The notes: generated by a model from the sequence alone, not told the origin. DNA of 64,000 nucleotides from an uncultured Clostridia bacterium (GCA_947174885.1 CAMWKO010000009.1:1-64000); one strand, 5' to 3'; positions 8,777 to 18,876 are shown, counted from the stretch's first letter. Program-made: numbers and translations.

Positions 8777-8997
8777 ATGACAATCGGAGAAATAGCAAAA
8801 AAACGAATTTACAAGAAAGCACGTTGCGCTACTATGAGAAAAAGGGATTGGTAAAAGTACAATGCAGGAGAGGTTGTTAATACTACAGGAGCATAGGGAG
8901 TATGTACTGGAACAGCAAACAAAATGGAAAGAATATCTGCAAAATTTAGATGAAAAAATAGTTTTTTATCAGCAGTCCATAGAAAAGGAGAAATAGT
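8777..8997 (+). pseudogene. MerR family regulator relic (frameshift and internal deletion)
   Basis: MTIGEIAKK then frameshift TNLQESTLRYYEKKGLVKVQ, then C-terminal LLILQEHREYVLEQQTKWKEYLQNLDEKIVFYQQSIEKEK*. Confidence 0.7.
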
Positions 8998-9001
8998 TAT
9001 T

Positions 9002-9466
9002 TTGAATATGTTAGAGATAAATATGAAATATACATTTAGAAAATGCAAAAACGCAGATATTCAATTTATATATGAATTGAAAGAAAAGTGTTTTAAATGG
9101 TATGTAGAAAAAATATATGGTTGGGATAAAAAAACGCAGCTTAAACTAATACAGAACGAAATGGATGAACATTTGGATGATATGAACATCATTCAGCTTG
9201 GTGAGGTAGATATAGGTATATTCACATTTTATTATGATGATAAAGGTGAGGGATATATTGATATGTTCGCAATACTGCCGGAATACCAGGGAAAAGGAAT
9301 AGGAACACAAATCCTTACAAACATTTTGGAAAAAAATAAAGATGTAAGAATATATTTAAAAACATATAAAGAAAATCCTGCAAGAAATCTTTATCAGAGA
9401 GTAGGGTTTAGGAAGTATGAAGAGACTGAAACTCATTGGTTGATGGAGTGGAAAATTCGAGCTTGA
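9002..9466 (+). CDS. GNAT family N-acetyltransferase
   Basis: MFAILPEYQGKGIGTQILTNILEKNKDVRIYLKTYKENPARNLYQRVGFRKYEET. Confidence 0.9.
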   Translation: MNMLEINMKYTFRKCKNADIQFIYELKEKCFKWYVEKIYGWDKKTQLKLIQNEMDEHLDDMNIIQLGEVDIGIFTFYYDDKGEGYIDMFAILPEYQGKGIGTQILTNILEKNKDVRIYLKTYKENPARNLYQRVGFRKYEETETHWLMEWKIRA

Positions 9467-9470
9467 AAGG

Positions 9471-10001
9471 ATGAAATTTATGGAAATCAGGCATATCAGA
9501 CAAAGTGATGACAGATTTGCAATTAGCCGTATCTATGAGGAAAGCTGGAAATTTGCATATAAGGATATTATTCCGCAAAACTATCTTGAAAGCATTCCTG
9601 TCGGTCATTGGGTTTCTAATTTAGATAAAGAGGGGATGAATACTCTTGTGATGATTGAAGATGATATATTCATCGGTACCTCCAGTTATTGCAAATCCAG
9701 ATTTTCTGACTTTAGCAATTTTGGTGAGATTGTGTCGATTTACTTACTGCCTCAATACATAGGTAAAGGATATGGTAAGTTACTGCTGGATGCTGTTGTT
9801 GGAGAATTAGCACATCTTGGATTTTATGATATATTTTTGTGGGTTCTTGAAGATAATTTAAGAGCCAGAAAATTTTATGAAAAAGCCGGCTTTACCTTAA
9901 GTGAAAACTATTTGGATGATAATATTGGCGGAAAAGAGTTGAGAGAGATTCAGTATTGCTTTCAAATATGTTCAAATCTAAGGAATATCGAAGACAGATA
10001 A
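9471..10001 (+). CDS. GNAT family N-acetyltransferase
   Basis: IVSIYLLPQYIGKGYGKLLLDAVVGELAHLGFYDIFLWVLEDNLRARKFYEKAGFT. Confidence 0.9.
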   Translation: MKFMEIRHIRQSDDRFAISRIYEESWKFAYKDIIPQNYLESIPVGHWVSNLDKEGMNTLVMIEDDIFIGTSSYCKSRFSDFSNFGEIVSIYLLPQYIGKGYGKLLLDAVVGELAHLGFYDIFLWVLEDNLRARKFYEKAGFTLSENYLDDNIGGKELREIQYCFQICSNLRNIEDR

Positions 10002-10031
10002 TTGCAAAAGAATTATTAAACAAAGTTATGA

Positions 10032-10667
10032 ATGAAGCGAGAGAATATGCAAAACAACATTATGTATTATCGAAAAAACAATAATATAGAGTGCATTTAT
10101 TATAAGAACTCAATACAGTCTTATCCTACACATACACATACGAATCATGTTATATTCGGATACATTTTGGAGGGAGAGGTGTGTATTATTTGTGATGGAG
10201 AAGAGTGTTTATATCATGCAGGGGAGCATTTTTGTATCCTGCCTGATACTCCCCATGCAGTAGAACCGATAAATGATAGCATCTATTCCATGGTAAGTAT
10301 ATGTGCATTTGTCGATGAAATGTCAGATAAATCAGGGAATGAAATCAGTTATACAAAGAGGTTAAAAGAATTGATTTTGGAAGAACCGGAGAATACATTT
10401 TTAATTGAAGATATGGCACAAAAGATAGGCGTGAGTCCATATCACATGATTCGACAGTTTAAGGAAGCTTGTGGCTTGACACCTCATCAGTTTCAAATAC
10501 AATCCAGAGTTAGAAAAGCACAGAAATTATTAGAAGAAGGAAAAAGCGTGACCGAAGTAGCTTATGCCACAGGATTCTGCGACCAAAGCCACTTTGATCG
10601 GTGCTTTAATAAAATTGTCAGACTGACTCCAAGCGAATATAAGAAGTCCGTAAAACGATTAATTTAG
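10032..10667 (+). CDS. AraC family transcriptional regulator with cupin sensor domain
   Basis: IAQKIGVSPYHMIRQFKEACGLTPHQFQIQSRVRKAQKLLEEGKSVTEVAYATGFCDQSHFDRCFNKIVRLTPSEYKK. Confidence 0.92.
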   Translation: MKRENMQNNIMYYRKNNNIECIYYKNSIQSYPTHTHTNHVIFGYILEGEVCIICDGEECLYHAGEHFCILPDTPHAVEPINDSIYSMVSICAFVDEMSDKSGNEISYTKRLKELILEEPENTFLIEDMAQKIGVSPYHMIRQFKEACGLTPHQFQIQSRVRKAQKLLEEGKSVTEVAYATGFCDQSHFDRCFNKIVRLTPSEYKKSVKRLI

Positions 10668-11053
10668 CATAGTGCCGGAATAAATTTAGCAAATAGGTAG
10701 AGTCCGTCCTTTCCTGCATTAACTTCGTGAGGGATACCAATCGGCATGATTGAAATGGTGCCGGTTTCATAAGGAATTGAAACACCATCATTGATACATA
10801 CACCATAACCGGCAATTACCTCATGTGTTTCTAATTGTGTTTCGTGGATATGATTTTTAATGCTTTTGTTAGGGGCAATGCGGACAAGATGGTAACTGAA
10901 CATGCCGTCTGTATCTTTGGCGGTAACGATATGTTTGAGCTCTACACCGTCAAAGGTGGGGTGCTTTGACCAGGAAATGTTCACAAATTCAACTGTGGTA
11001 GTTGATAGTTTGAGAGAACCGTTGTTAAATGCTTCAAATAAATTGTTGTTCAT
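10664..11053 (-). CDS. Cupin domain-containing protein
   Basis: KNHIHETQLETHEVIAGYGVCINDGVSIPYETGTISIMPIGIPHEVNAG; converges with the AraC gene with 4-nt overlap. Confidence 0.8.
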   Translation of the reverse strand: MNNNLFEAFNNGSLKLSTTTVEFVNISWSKHPTFDGVELKHIVTAKDTDGMFSYHLVRIAPNKSIKNHIHETQLETHEVIAGYGVCINDGVSIPYETGTISIMPIGIPHEVNAGKDGLYLFAKFIPALC

Positions 11054-11372
11054 AAATGTTTGTCTCCTTTGTTTTTTATGTGTATTATAAGAGTAAGAAG
11101 ATGTTAAGGGATTGGATAAAATTGCGGTATTCTAATTTTTACATATGTAATAATGGATTTTGCATAATTTTGGATAGAGATAAACGAAAAATGTCTTGAT
11201 ATAATCTGATTTGCAACACAATCAGACAAGAAGATAATAAAAATAAAAGGACATAGGATTTAAGGAAGCAGAGTGGGAACAGAAACTTTTGTAACAGGCA
11301 ATTATAATTATAGTTAATGAGATGATGATTAAATAAATGTGTTATACATTTTTTACAGATTGGAGATTTAAA

Positions 11373-12134
11373 ATGATTGGAATATATTTTAGTGGAACGG
11401 GAAATTCCAGATATGCTTTGGAGGTTTTTCTTAGAAAATATGATGAGACAGCGAAAGCCTTTTCGATAGAGGATAAAAATATAGTCAGTTACATAAAAGA
11501 CAATGAGGAGATTATATTCAGCTATTCCGTACAATATAGCAATATTCCTAAAATGTTAAAAGACTTTATAGACAAAAATAAAGATTTATGGCAGGGTAAA
11601 AAAATCTTTGTAATTGCAACAATGGGATTGTTTAGTGGAGACGGGGCAGGCATTCTGGCTCGCAGATTGCATAAATACGGGGCTTGTATTACAGGTGGAT
11701 TACATTTGAGAATGCCGGACAGTATAGCAGATGAAAAAGCATTGAAACGCCCGTTAGAAAAAAATAAGGAACTTGTCAGAGTGGCAGAAAAGAAGATAGA
11801 TAATGCAGTTTTAGACATGAAAAAAGGAAAAACACCAAAAGAAGGAATTGGTTTTCTGTATCGTATGGCAGGATTATTTGGACAAAGGCTGTATTTTTAC
11901 AATAAAACAAAGCAATATACAAATAGAGTGAAAATTGATAGAGACAAGTGTATTGGGTGCGGTAAATGTGTGAGGTTATGTCCGATGAAAAATTTGAGTG
12001 TTGAAAGTAGTCTGGCTAAGGCAGAGGATAGATGTACAATGTGCTATCGTTGCATCAATACCTGTCCGAAGCAGGCAATTACATTGCTGGGAAAAAACGT
12101 AGTAGAGCAGGGAACGATAGAGAAATATTTGTGA
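11373..12134 (+). CDS. EFR1-type flavodoxin/2x[4Fe-4S] ferredoxin fusion protein
   Basis: MIGIYFSGTGNSRYALE flavodoxin motif; CIGCGKCVRLCPMKNL and CTMCYRCINTCPKQAI clusters. Confidence 0.88.
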   Translation: MIGIYFSGTGNSRYALEVFLRKYDETAKAFSIEDKNIVSYIKDNEEIIFSYSVQYSNIPKMLKDFIDKNKDLWQGKKIFVIATMGLFSGDGAGILARRLHKYGACITGGLHLRMPDSIADEKALKRPLEKNKELVRVAEKKIDNAVLDMKKGKTPKEGIGFLYRMAGLFGQRLYFYNKTKQYTNRVKIDRDKCIGCGKCVRLCPMKNLSVESSLAKAEDRCTMCYRCINTCPKQAITLLGKNVVEQGTIEKYL

Positions 12135-12301
12135 ACTTCCCTGTTTTATTTTTCTGCTAAAAATCATATTGTACATAACAAATAATGTTAGTTTCTATAA
12201 TTGATGAAGTGATTGAAAACATGTTTTTAATGTATAATAAAAACATGACATACAGTTGACGTGTTTTTCACAGTATAATGAGAATTGTTAAAGGAGCAGT
12301 C

Positions 12302-13216
12302 ATGAAGATAGACAGACAGATTGGAATTTTGTCAATTCTGTTACAAAAGGATATGGTTACAGCGCCTTATCTTATGGATTTGTTTGAAGTTTCCAGACGA
12401 ACCATAAACAGGGATATTGAGGATTTGTGCAAAGCAGGAATTCCTATTGTGACGAAACAGGGAGTGAATGGCGGTATCTCAATTATGGAGAACTATAAAT
12501 TGGATAAAACACTGTTTACGTATGGGGAAATGCAGGATATACTTGCGGGACTTCGCAGTCTTGACAGTGTAAATGGAACAAATCGCTATGGGAAACTGAT
12601 GGAAAAGCTGTCAGCAGGTTCTTCTGATTTTATGGTTGGCAATCAATCGGTATTGATTGATTTATCCTCGTGGTATAAAGATTCTCTTGCCCCTAAAATT
12701 GAGATTATACGAATGGCTATTGAACAATGCAGAAAGCTGGAATTTGTATACTATTCTCCGAAGGAAGAGTCGGTTCGCTGTATAGAGCCCTATTATCTGA
12801 TATTTCGATGGACAAGCTGGTATGTATGGGGGTGGTGTAAAAATCGCAGAGATTTTCGATTGTTCAAATTAAACCGCATGGATAATCCTCAAATATCAGA
12901 GCAGGTGTTTGTGAAAAGACAGGTACCAATGCCGGATTTAAGCAACCAAAGAATCTTTCCGGGTGGAATAAAGGTGAAGGCTTTGTTTGAACCGGAATGT
13001 AAATGGAGATTAGTGGAGGAATTTGGAAGAGGAAGTTTTAAAGAGCAGGAAGACGGAAAACTTTTATTTCAGGCAGATTATACAGACAGTGAAAATCTGA
13101 TTACATGGCTGATGTCTTTTCGAGATAAGGTGGAATTACTGGAACCTGAGGAAATACGGAAGGAGATTAGAAATAGTATTGAAAATATGAAAAGGAAATA
13201 TGAGGGTTACATTTAG
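12302..13216 (+). CDS. YafY-like HTH/WYL-domain transcriptional regulator
   Basis: N-terminal HTH_11 ISRRTINRDIEDLCKAGIPIVTKQGVNGGI; WYL-like region CIEPYYLIFRWTSWYVWGWCKNRRDFRLFKLNRM. Confidence 0.9.
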   Translation: MKIDRQIGILSILLQKDMVTAPYLMDLFEVSRRTINRDIEDLCKAGIPIVTKQGVNGGISIMENYKLDKTLFTYGEMQDILAGLRSLDSVNGTNRYGKLMEKLSAGSSDFMVGNQSVLIDLSSWYKDSLAPKIEIIRMAIEQCRKLEFVYYSPKEESVRCIEPYYLIFRWTSWYVWGWCKNRRDFRLFKLNRMDNPQISEQVFVKRQVPMPDLSNQRIFPGGIKVKALFEPECKWRLVEEFGRGSFKEQEDGKLLFQADYTDSENLITWLMSFRDKVELLEPEEIRKEIRNSIENMKRKYEGYI

Positions 13217-13258
13217 ATTATAAAATTGTGGATAGTGAAGGAGATTGAGGGTTACCAT

Positions 13259-13927
13259 ATGAGATACGAATGGATTTATGAATATTTACTGGATAAGACG
13301 GGAGTGACAAAGGATCTTCAGAAGGATTGGAATTGGATTCGCTTTTCAATCGGAGGCAAGATGTTTGCAGCGATTTGTTTGGGGGAGAATGATGAACCTT
13401 ATTATATTACATTAAAGCTGGAGCCGACAGAAGGGGATTTTCTACGGCAGCAGTATGAGGATATCATTCCCGGCTATTATATGAATAAAATGCATTGGAA
13501 TTCCATTAAACCCGATGGAAAAGTGCCTGATGATTTATTAAAAGACCTGTTGGACAAATCGTACCGGCTTGTGCTTGGCAGCTTCAGCAAGAAGAAGCAG
13601 CGGGAAATTTTGGAGAGTTCACCTCAGGATAAGCCACTAAGCTGTTGTGGTACGGAATGTATAAAATGTGAATATTATGGAAATATGTGCAGGGGGTGTA
13701 ATGAAAGTTTAGGAAAGGTATTTTTTATGCCGGAAGGACAGGCATGTCCGATTTATGAATGTACTATCAACCGGAAAAAACTGAAAGGGTGTGGGGAATG
13801 TTGTGATGTTCCGTGTGATATCTGGAGAAGCACAAAAGACCCTTCTTATTCTGAAGAATATTTTAAACAAAACATAAAAGAACGTGTAGAGAGATTAAAG
13901 AAAGCGAGAAAGAACGATGGCATTTGA
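13259..13927 (+). CDS. YjbR/MmcQ-like domain fused to DUF3795 cysteine-rich domain
   Basis: YjbR-like WNWIRFSIGGKMFAAICLG...NKMHWNSIKPDG plus CCGTECIKCEYYGNMCRGC...CPIYEC. Confidence 0.78.
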   Translation: MRYEWIYEYLLDKTGVTKDLQKDWNWIRFSIGGKMFAAICLGENDEPYYITLKLEPTEGDFLRQQYEDIIPGYYMNKMHWNSIKPDGKVPDDLLKDLLDKSYRLVLGSFSKKKQREILESSPQDKPLSCCGTECIKCEYYGNMCRGCNESLGKVFFMPEGQACPIYECTINRKKLKGCGECCDVPCDIWRSTKDPSYSEEYFKQNIKERVERLKKARKNDGI

Positions 13928-14549
13928 TTATAAAAAAGAGTACAAAGAATTTTATATGCCGAAGAATAAACCGGAAATAGTGGAAGTGCCACCTATGAAC
14001 TATATTGCAGTTCGTGGCAAAGGAAATCCTAACACAGAAGGAAGCGAGTATAAAAAATCTATAGGGTTACTTTATGGAATTGCATTCACGATTAAGATGA
14101 GTAAAAAAGGCAATCATCAAATTGACGGATATTTCGATTATGTTGTGCCACCGCTTGAAGGCTTTTGGTGGCAGGAGAATGTAAAGGGGATTGATTATAG
14201 CAGAAAAGAGGATTTTCATTTTATTTCAATAATCAGGCTGCCGGATTTTGTGACAAAGGAAGACTTTGACTGGGCAGTGGAGGAAGCAACAAAGAAAAAG
14301 AAAGAAGATTTTTCAAAGGTAGAATTTCTGACATATGACGAGGGCTTATGCGTTCAATGTATGCATATCGGCTCCTATGATGATGAGCCGGCAACAGTTC
14401 AAAGGATGCATGATTTTATGGCTGATGAGGGTTATGAGCTGGATATTACGGATAAAAGGTTTCATCATGAGATTTATTTAAGTGATGCGAGACGGGTGGC
14501 ACCTGAAAAATTGAAGACGGTAATAAGACATCCTATAAAAATTCGATGA
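13917..14549 (+). CDS. GyrI-like domain-containing protein
   Basis: MNYIAVRGKGNPN...YGIAFTIKMSKKG...VVPPLEGFWW...EIYLSDARRVAPEKLKTVIRHPIK. Confidence 0.88.
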   Translation: MAFDYKKEYKEFYMPKNKPEIVEVPPMNYIAVRGKGNPNTEGSEYKKSIGLLYGIAFTIKMSKKGNHQIDGYFDYVVPPLEGFWWQENVKGIDYSRKEDFHFISIIRLPDFVTKEDFDWAVEEATKKKKEDFSKVEFLTYDEGLCVQCMHIGSYDDEPATVQRMHDFMADEGYELDITDKRFHHEIYLSDARRVAPEKLKTVIRHPIKIR

Positions 14550-14680
14550 TGGTGCAAGACTTGAGATTATGAATAAACCCGATATGAAGGATAATAAAAA
14601 ATTGATTTAAAGAACGTGTTTTGCACATATTGCATTTAGTGTGGGAAGTAAAGAAAAGGTTGATGGAATTGCAGGAATAA
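14543..14680 (+). pseudogene. VOC/glyoxalase-family gene fragment
   Basis: Nucleotide similarity to the internal part of the intact VOC gene at 59066..59449 (gatgatggtgcaaga..gattatgaataaacc..gatatg...cacatattgcatttagtgtgggaagtaaagaaaaggttga). Confidence 0.75.
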
Positions 14681-14813
14681 TAAAACTCAATGTACTGGCG
14701 ACTGGCGGTGTTCTTTCGCTTGTCGCCGTACTCGTTCCATAATTTTAAATTTTCTGTGAGATTTCTCAATTACCTCTTGACTTCGTCTGGTTGGTTTCTA
14801 TTCTGTTACAGAT

Positions 14814-15194
14814 TTATTGTATGGTATCGTTGACTATATTTTGCAAAATATTATTCAAATCATTCAGATAATTATCGCGCGCTTTTTTGAAATCTTCCAC
14901 ACGTTGTTTCGATTTTTCAGGCTCCTTAACATAGTTTAATCTGGCATACCTTTTATGAATTTTATGACACTCTTCCTCAAATTTCTGTTGACATCTAATT
15001 ACAGCTTCATACGTACTTTTTTCTTTAAGCAGGAAAAATTCTATCCTTGCCTCATTTACACTCAAATGATTTGCCCCTCCTGCATAGTTGTGGTCATCTG
15101 CTTGCACACCATCATTTTCCCAACCGCAAATAGGGCAAATATCAAAAGAATTTTCTTCCGGGAATTCATGTTTCCCGCATACAGGACATTCCAT
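14814..15194 (-). CDS. CPCC-family cysteine-rich protein
   Basis: MECPVCGKHEFPEENSFDICPICGWENDGVQADDHNYAGGANHLSVNEAR. Confidence 0.85.
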   Translation of the reverse strand: MECPVCGKHEFPEENSFDICPICGWENDGVQADDHNYAGGANHLSVNEARIEFFLLKEKSTYEAVIRCQQKFEEECHKIHKRYARLNYVKEPEKSKQRVEDFKKARDNYLNDLNNILQNIVNDTIQ

Positions 15195-15352
15195 AAAAAC
15201 GCCTCCCTTCGTATGTTGGAAATTGTAAAAAACATTATATCTATTTATTTAATGTTTAGCAAGCGTCTTTATGAATAAATCATCGAAATAGCAGGAAGGC
15301 TGTCTGTTTGACAAAGTTTTCCTGTAAAATTTTGCAGCACATTAGAATTTAT

Positions 15353-15886
15353 TTACATGTTATCATTTAATTTTGCATATACATATGTATCTTTCCAAAT
15401 AGCTTTTTCAGTTTCATCTTTCCAGAAATATACATTTTTTCTAAAATGGGCTTCACGCTGAAATCCTAACGCTTCAAGTAATTTCCATGAGTTCTCATTG
15501 TTGGGGTCACATTCTGCATATATCCTATGCACGCCATTTGAAAATGCCTGTTGAATTAAAGCTTTGCAGCTCTCAGCAGCATAACCATTTCCCCAATAAT
15601 TCCTATTAAATACATATCCTATTTCCAGTGCTTCAAAGTCACGTTTTCCCATATATACATTTCCAATCATTTTGTGAGAATTTTTCAATTCAACAGCAAT
15701 CATTTCATCTGTACCTATGCGCCATTTAAGATTTTCTTTTGCTTCATCAAAAGATAGCGGTTTATATGGTTCGTATTTCACAACTTCTTTATCAGATAAA
15801 TATTCAAATAAGTCCTGTATATCTTCTTTTTTGTATCTTCTTAAAATCAACCTTTCTGATTCTGCTATGATTATTTTGTTCTCCAT
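15353..15886 (-). CDS. GNAT family N-acetyltransferase (RimJ/RimL-like)
   Basis: SERLILRRYKKEDIQDLFEYLSDKEVVKYEPYKPLSFDEA...YVFNRNYWGNGYAAESCKALIQQAF...RIYAECDPNNENSWKLLEALGFQREAHFRKNVYFW. Confidence 0.92.
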   Translation of the reverse strand: MENKIIIAESERLILRRYKKEDIQDLFEYLSDKEVVKYEPYKPLSFDEAKENLKWRIGTDEMIAVELKNSHKMIGNVYMGKRDFEALEIGYVFNRNYWGNGYAAESCKALIQQAFSNGVHRIYAECDPNNENSWKLLEALGFQREAHFRKNVYFWKDETEKAIWKDTYVYAKLNDNM

Positions 15887-15944
15887 GTCATTCTCTCCTT
15901 CTTACATAAATCATTTTAATCTGTAAAGTCTTTTATACTTCTTA

Positions 15945-16410
15945 CTCATCAAAGCGAAACCGGAACAGTGTAGCGATAAGTCGCCGCTTTATGTTGTCCT
16001 CGTTGTCCTTGTTGGCGTGACCGTTTTCAAGGGAAGCAAGCCGGATTCGTTTAATGTAATGCTATAAAACCTCGTTCATGGCTTCCGGCTTCCCGATGGT
16101 TGCTCGGACAATGGTTTCATAAGGCACAAGGTTAGGGTTCATCATGTAAAAACACCTCCATTTCTTTATGTAGCGTTTGCAAGGCACTGTGTATATAATG
16201 CCACGCCGTACTCCAGAAGCGTCCGTACATTTCCCCGATTTCCTGCTGGGTATAATGCCCGAAAAAGTAAAGGTAGATGATTTCTCTCTTTTTCTCCGGC
16301 AAAGAAAACAATGTGGCGGCAAGTTCCCCGATGGTAAGGATAACTGTATGACCGCATATCTTAATGGAATATTGCTCATAAAGGGCTATGAAATATTTGT
16401 TTGACGTACT
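15945..16410 (-). pseudogene. Tn916/Tn1549-like element remnant: sigma-70-like factor plus helix-turn-helix gene, both disrupted
   Basis: Own minus-strand reading: ICGHTVILTIGELAATLFSLPEKKREIIYLYFFGHYTQQEIGEMYGRFWSTAWHYIHSALQTLHKEMEVF (frameshifted) followed by MMNPNLVPYETIVRATIGKPEAMNEVL*HYIKRIRLASLENGHANKDNEDNIKRRLIATLFRFRFD with an in-frame stop. Confidence 0.7.
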
Positions 16411-16586
16411 GAACGGGTAAAACTTTTCTTGTTCCCCTTTACTCCAGATGAAAATGTAATTCTTTTTATTCTTCTAACAAAGATAACGCTTCTACGAAAT
16501 AGTATAATCTATATTAATGTTGATAGGGGAACACTTTGAATTTATAATAAAAGATGTGCCACATTTTTACATGGCACATCTCGTTA

Positions 16587-16865
16587 TTATAAGTTCTTTG
16601 TTTTTTCCTGCCTTATAATTCTTTGAATACTTTTTTCCACAAGAAAATATTTTTGGGAGAGTTGCTTAATTGAAATTCCACTAATATATTCCATGTAGAT
16701 ATTTGTATTTCGTATAGATAGTTCTCTTTTTGCCAAAGTATCAACTTTTCGTCCTTTCTTCTTAGGTTCCGATTTAGGGATATAGATAATCTGACCATCT
16801 ACATAGCATTGTATCTGCTTAATTATCTCTATTGGCAATACATCTTTTGCACTAATATAGTTCAT
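16587..16865 (-). CDS. CD3324 family protein (HTH-like)
   Basis: MNYISAKDVLPIEIIKQIQCYVDGQIIYIPKSEPKKKGRK...GISIKQLSQKYFLVEKSIQRII. Confidence 0.75.
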   Translation of the reverse strand: MNYISAKDVLPIEIIKQIQCYVDGQIIYIPKSEPKKKGRKVDTLAKRELSIRNTNIYMEYISGISIKQLSQKYFLVEKSIQRIIRQEKTKNL

Positions 16866-17166
16866 GTGTTGAACCTCCTAAAGAAATTATTTAGGATAAG
16901 CATGAACTATTACTTTTTAGATTTTTTAGATTTTTGCAATAGCTCATGCTATGCAACTTTTGTTCTACTCATAAATCAATCCTACCTTTCATCTTCTAAA
17001 AAGTATTATATATTGAAAGTCAGTTAAAATCAATGCTCAATTTGTTTGTTATTCTATCTATTAACATCTGATTTTCTTATATATAAAGAATGAGGGTGAT
17101 TTCGCCGCTGGCGGTCTATCTCTTGTTTTAGGTTTCTTGATTTTTTACCATACATGAGTAATTAAT

Positions 17167-17422
17167 ATGGTGCGTGAAGCAAATGAAAAGGATTTAAAAG
17201 AAATAGTAGAACTATACTTATATTTTCATGAGAAGTCTGTTCCGGAAATGTTGTTACACATTATGATTACAGAGGAAAGGGATATGCTACAGAATGTTTG
17301 AACTATACAAAAGAAATTGCAGAAAAACAAAATTGCTATAAGATAATGTTATTAACCGTCTCAAAGGAACAAAAGACAGTGAATTGATATATGATTTAAA
17401 AAGAATTATTAAGGAATGGTAA
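17167..17422 (+). pseudogene. GNAT acetyltransferase relic, internal deletion and frameshift
   Basis: MVREANEKDLKEIVELYLYFHEKSVPEM then shifted frame YDYRGKGYATECLNYTKEIAEKQNCYKIMLLT. Confidence 0.7.
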
Positions 17423-17869
17423 AAAAGGCAAGAAAAAAATTATAAATAAATAAAAAACAGTTTGACATTTCCATTCCTAAATAGTATCATAGTTCACAAT
17501 TATATCGATATAAGAAAAAAACAGAAAGGATTTAATGCAATGCAGAATATGAATAGATTTTCACATCATATATATTCAGTCGTGCCTGTGAATCATTATA
17601 ATCAGAGGCTTATGTTTGATGGAATCTATATAGTGTTGCAAAATCTTTATAATCCCGAAGAAATTATTTAAAATGGGATTAGATCTTTTAATATTTTCAA
17701 ATTTGTAATACAAAAAATGTACCATCAAACGATAGGAATGTTGTTTGGTGGTGTTTTTATTTATACCGGTAATACTAATTTAAAGCGTCGACATTAGATT
17801 ATACAAAATAATCAGAAAGGAAAAAGTGTAGTGAATTTTATTATAAGTTCATTATGCAAGGTGGATATA

Positions 17870-18853
17870 ATGGAATACAGATTAGCAAAACCAGAGGATG
17901 CAAAATACATATATAAGATAGTGCAGGAAACAATTAAAGAAGTTTATCCAAAGTATTATCTTGCAGAAATAGTAGATATGTTTTGTGAATTCCACAATGA
18001 AGAAAACATAAGTAAAGACATTGAGAACGGAAATGTTTATGTTCTGTTTAAAAGTGATGAAATAATCGGAACAGGAACGATTAATGGGAATCACATTACA
18101 AGAGTATATGTATTGCCCGAATACCAGGGAAATGGATTTGGAACATACATTATGGAACAGTTAGAAAACGTAATAGAGAAGAAGTATGCCAAGGCAGAAA
18201 TTGATGCTTCCCTGCCTGCATGTAAAATGTATTACAACAGAGGATACAGAACAATAGATCATGGTATATGGAAATGTGCTGGAGATGTAATACAGATTTA
18301 TGAAATAATGGAAAAAGTTTTTCCTGCAAAAAGATTAAGATTACGTCCATATAAAAGCTGCGATGCAAAAACGATAATAAGCTGGATTAAGGATGAAATC
18401 AGTCTCAGAAAATGGAGCTCGGACAGGTATGAGTCTTTTCCGATTACAGAAGATGATATGAACAGGAAATATATGGATTGTAACGGAGATTGTATTGATA
18501 GGGATAATTTTTATCCAATGACAGCATTTGATGACAGCGGAATTGTAGGACATCTGATTATGAGATTTACAGATGAAGAAAAACAGACTTTACGATTTGG
18601 ATTTGTAATTGTAGATGATTCCAAGCGTGGTAAGGGATATGGAAAGGAGATGCTTTTACTTGCCACAAAATATGCCTTTGAAATTTTAAAGGCTCAGAAA
18701 GTGACGTTAGGCGTATTTGAGAATAATTCCTCTGCATGGTATTGTTATAAATCGGCAGGATTTAAAGATGTGTCTTCGGAAAGTGAAGTATACTATGATG
18801 TATCAGGTGAAAAATGGAAATGTATTGAAATGGTCCAATACAACTGTAAATAA
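17870..18853 (+). CDS. Tandem GNAT-GNAT acetyltransferase (two GNAT domains)
   Basis: Domain 1 VYVLPEYQGNGFGTYIMEQLENVI...CKMYYNRGYRTIDHGI; domain 2 AKRLRLRPYKSCDAKTIISWI...VDDSKRGKGYGKEMLLLATKYAFEILKAQKVTLGVFENNSSAWYCYKSAGFKD. Confidence 0.88.
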   Translation: MEYRLAKPEDAKYIYKIVQETIKEVYPKYYLAEIVDMFCEFHNEENISKDIENGNVYVLFKSDEIIGTGTINGNHITRVYVLPEYQGNGFGTYIMEQLENVIEKKYAKAEIDASLPACKMYYNRGYRTIDHGIWKCAGDVIQIYEIMEKVFPAKRLRLRPYKSCDAKTIISWIKDEISLRKWSSDRYESFPITEDDMNRKYMDCNGDCIDRDNFYPMTAFDDSGIVGHLIMRFTDEEKQTLRFGFVIVDDSKRGKGYGKEMLLLATKYAFEILKAQKVTLGVFENNSSAWYCYKSAGFKDVSSESEVYYDVSGEKWKCIEMVQYNCK

Positions 18854-18876
18854 TCAATTTACCTCCAGAACATAAT

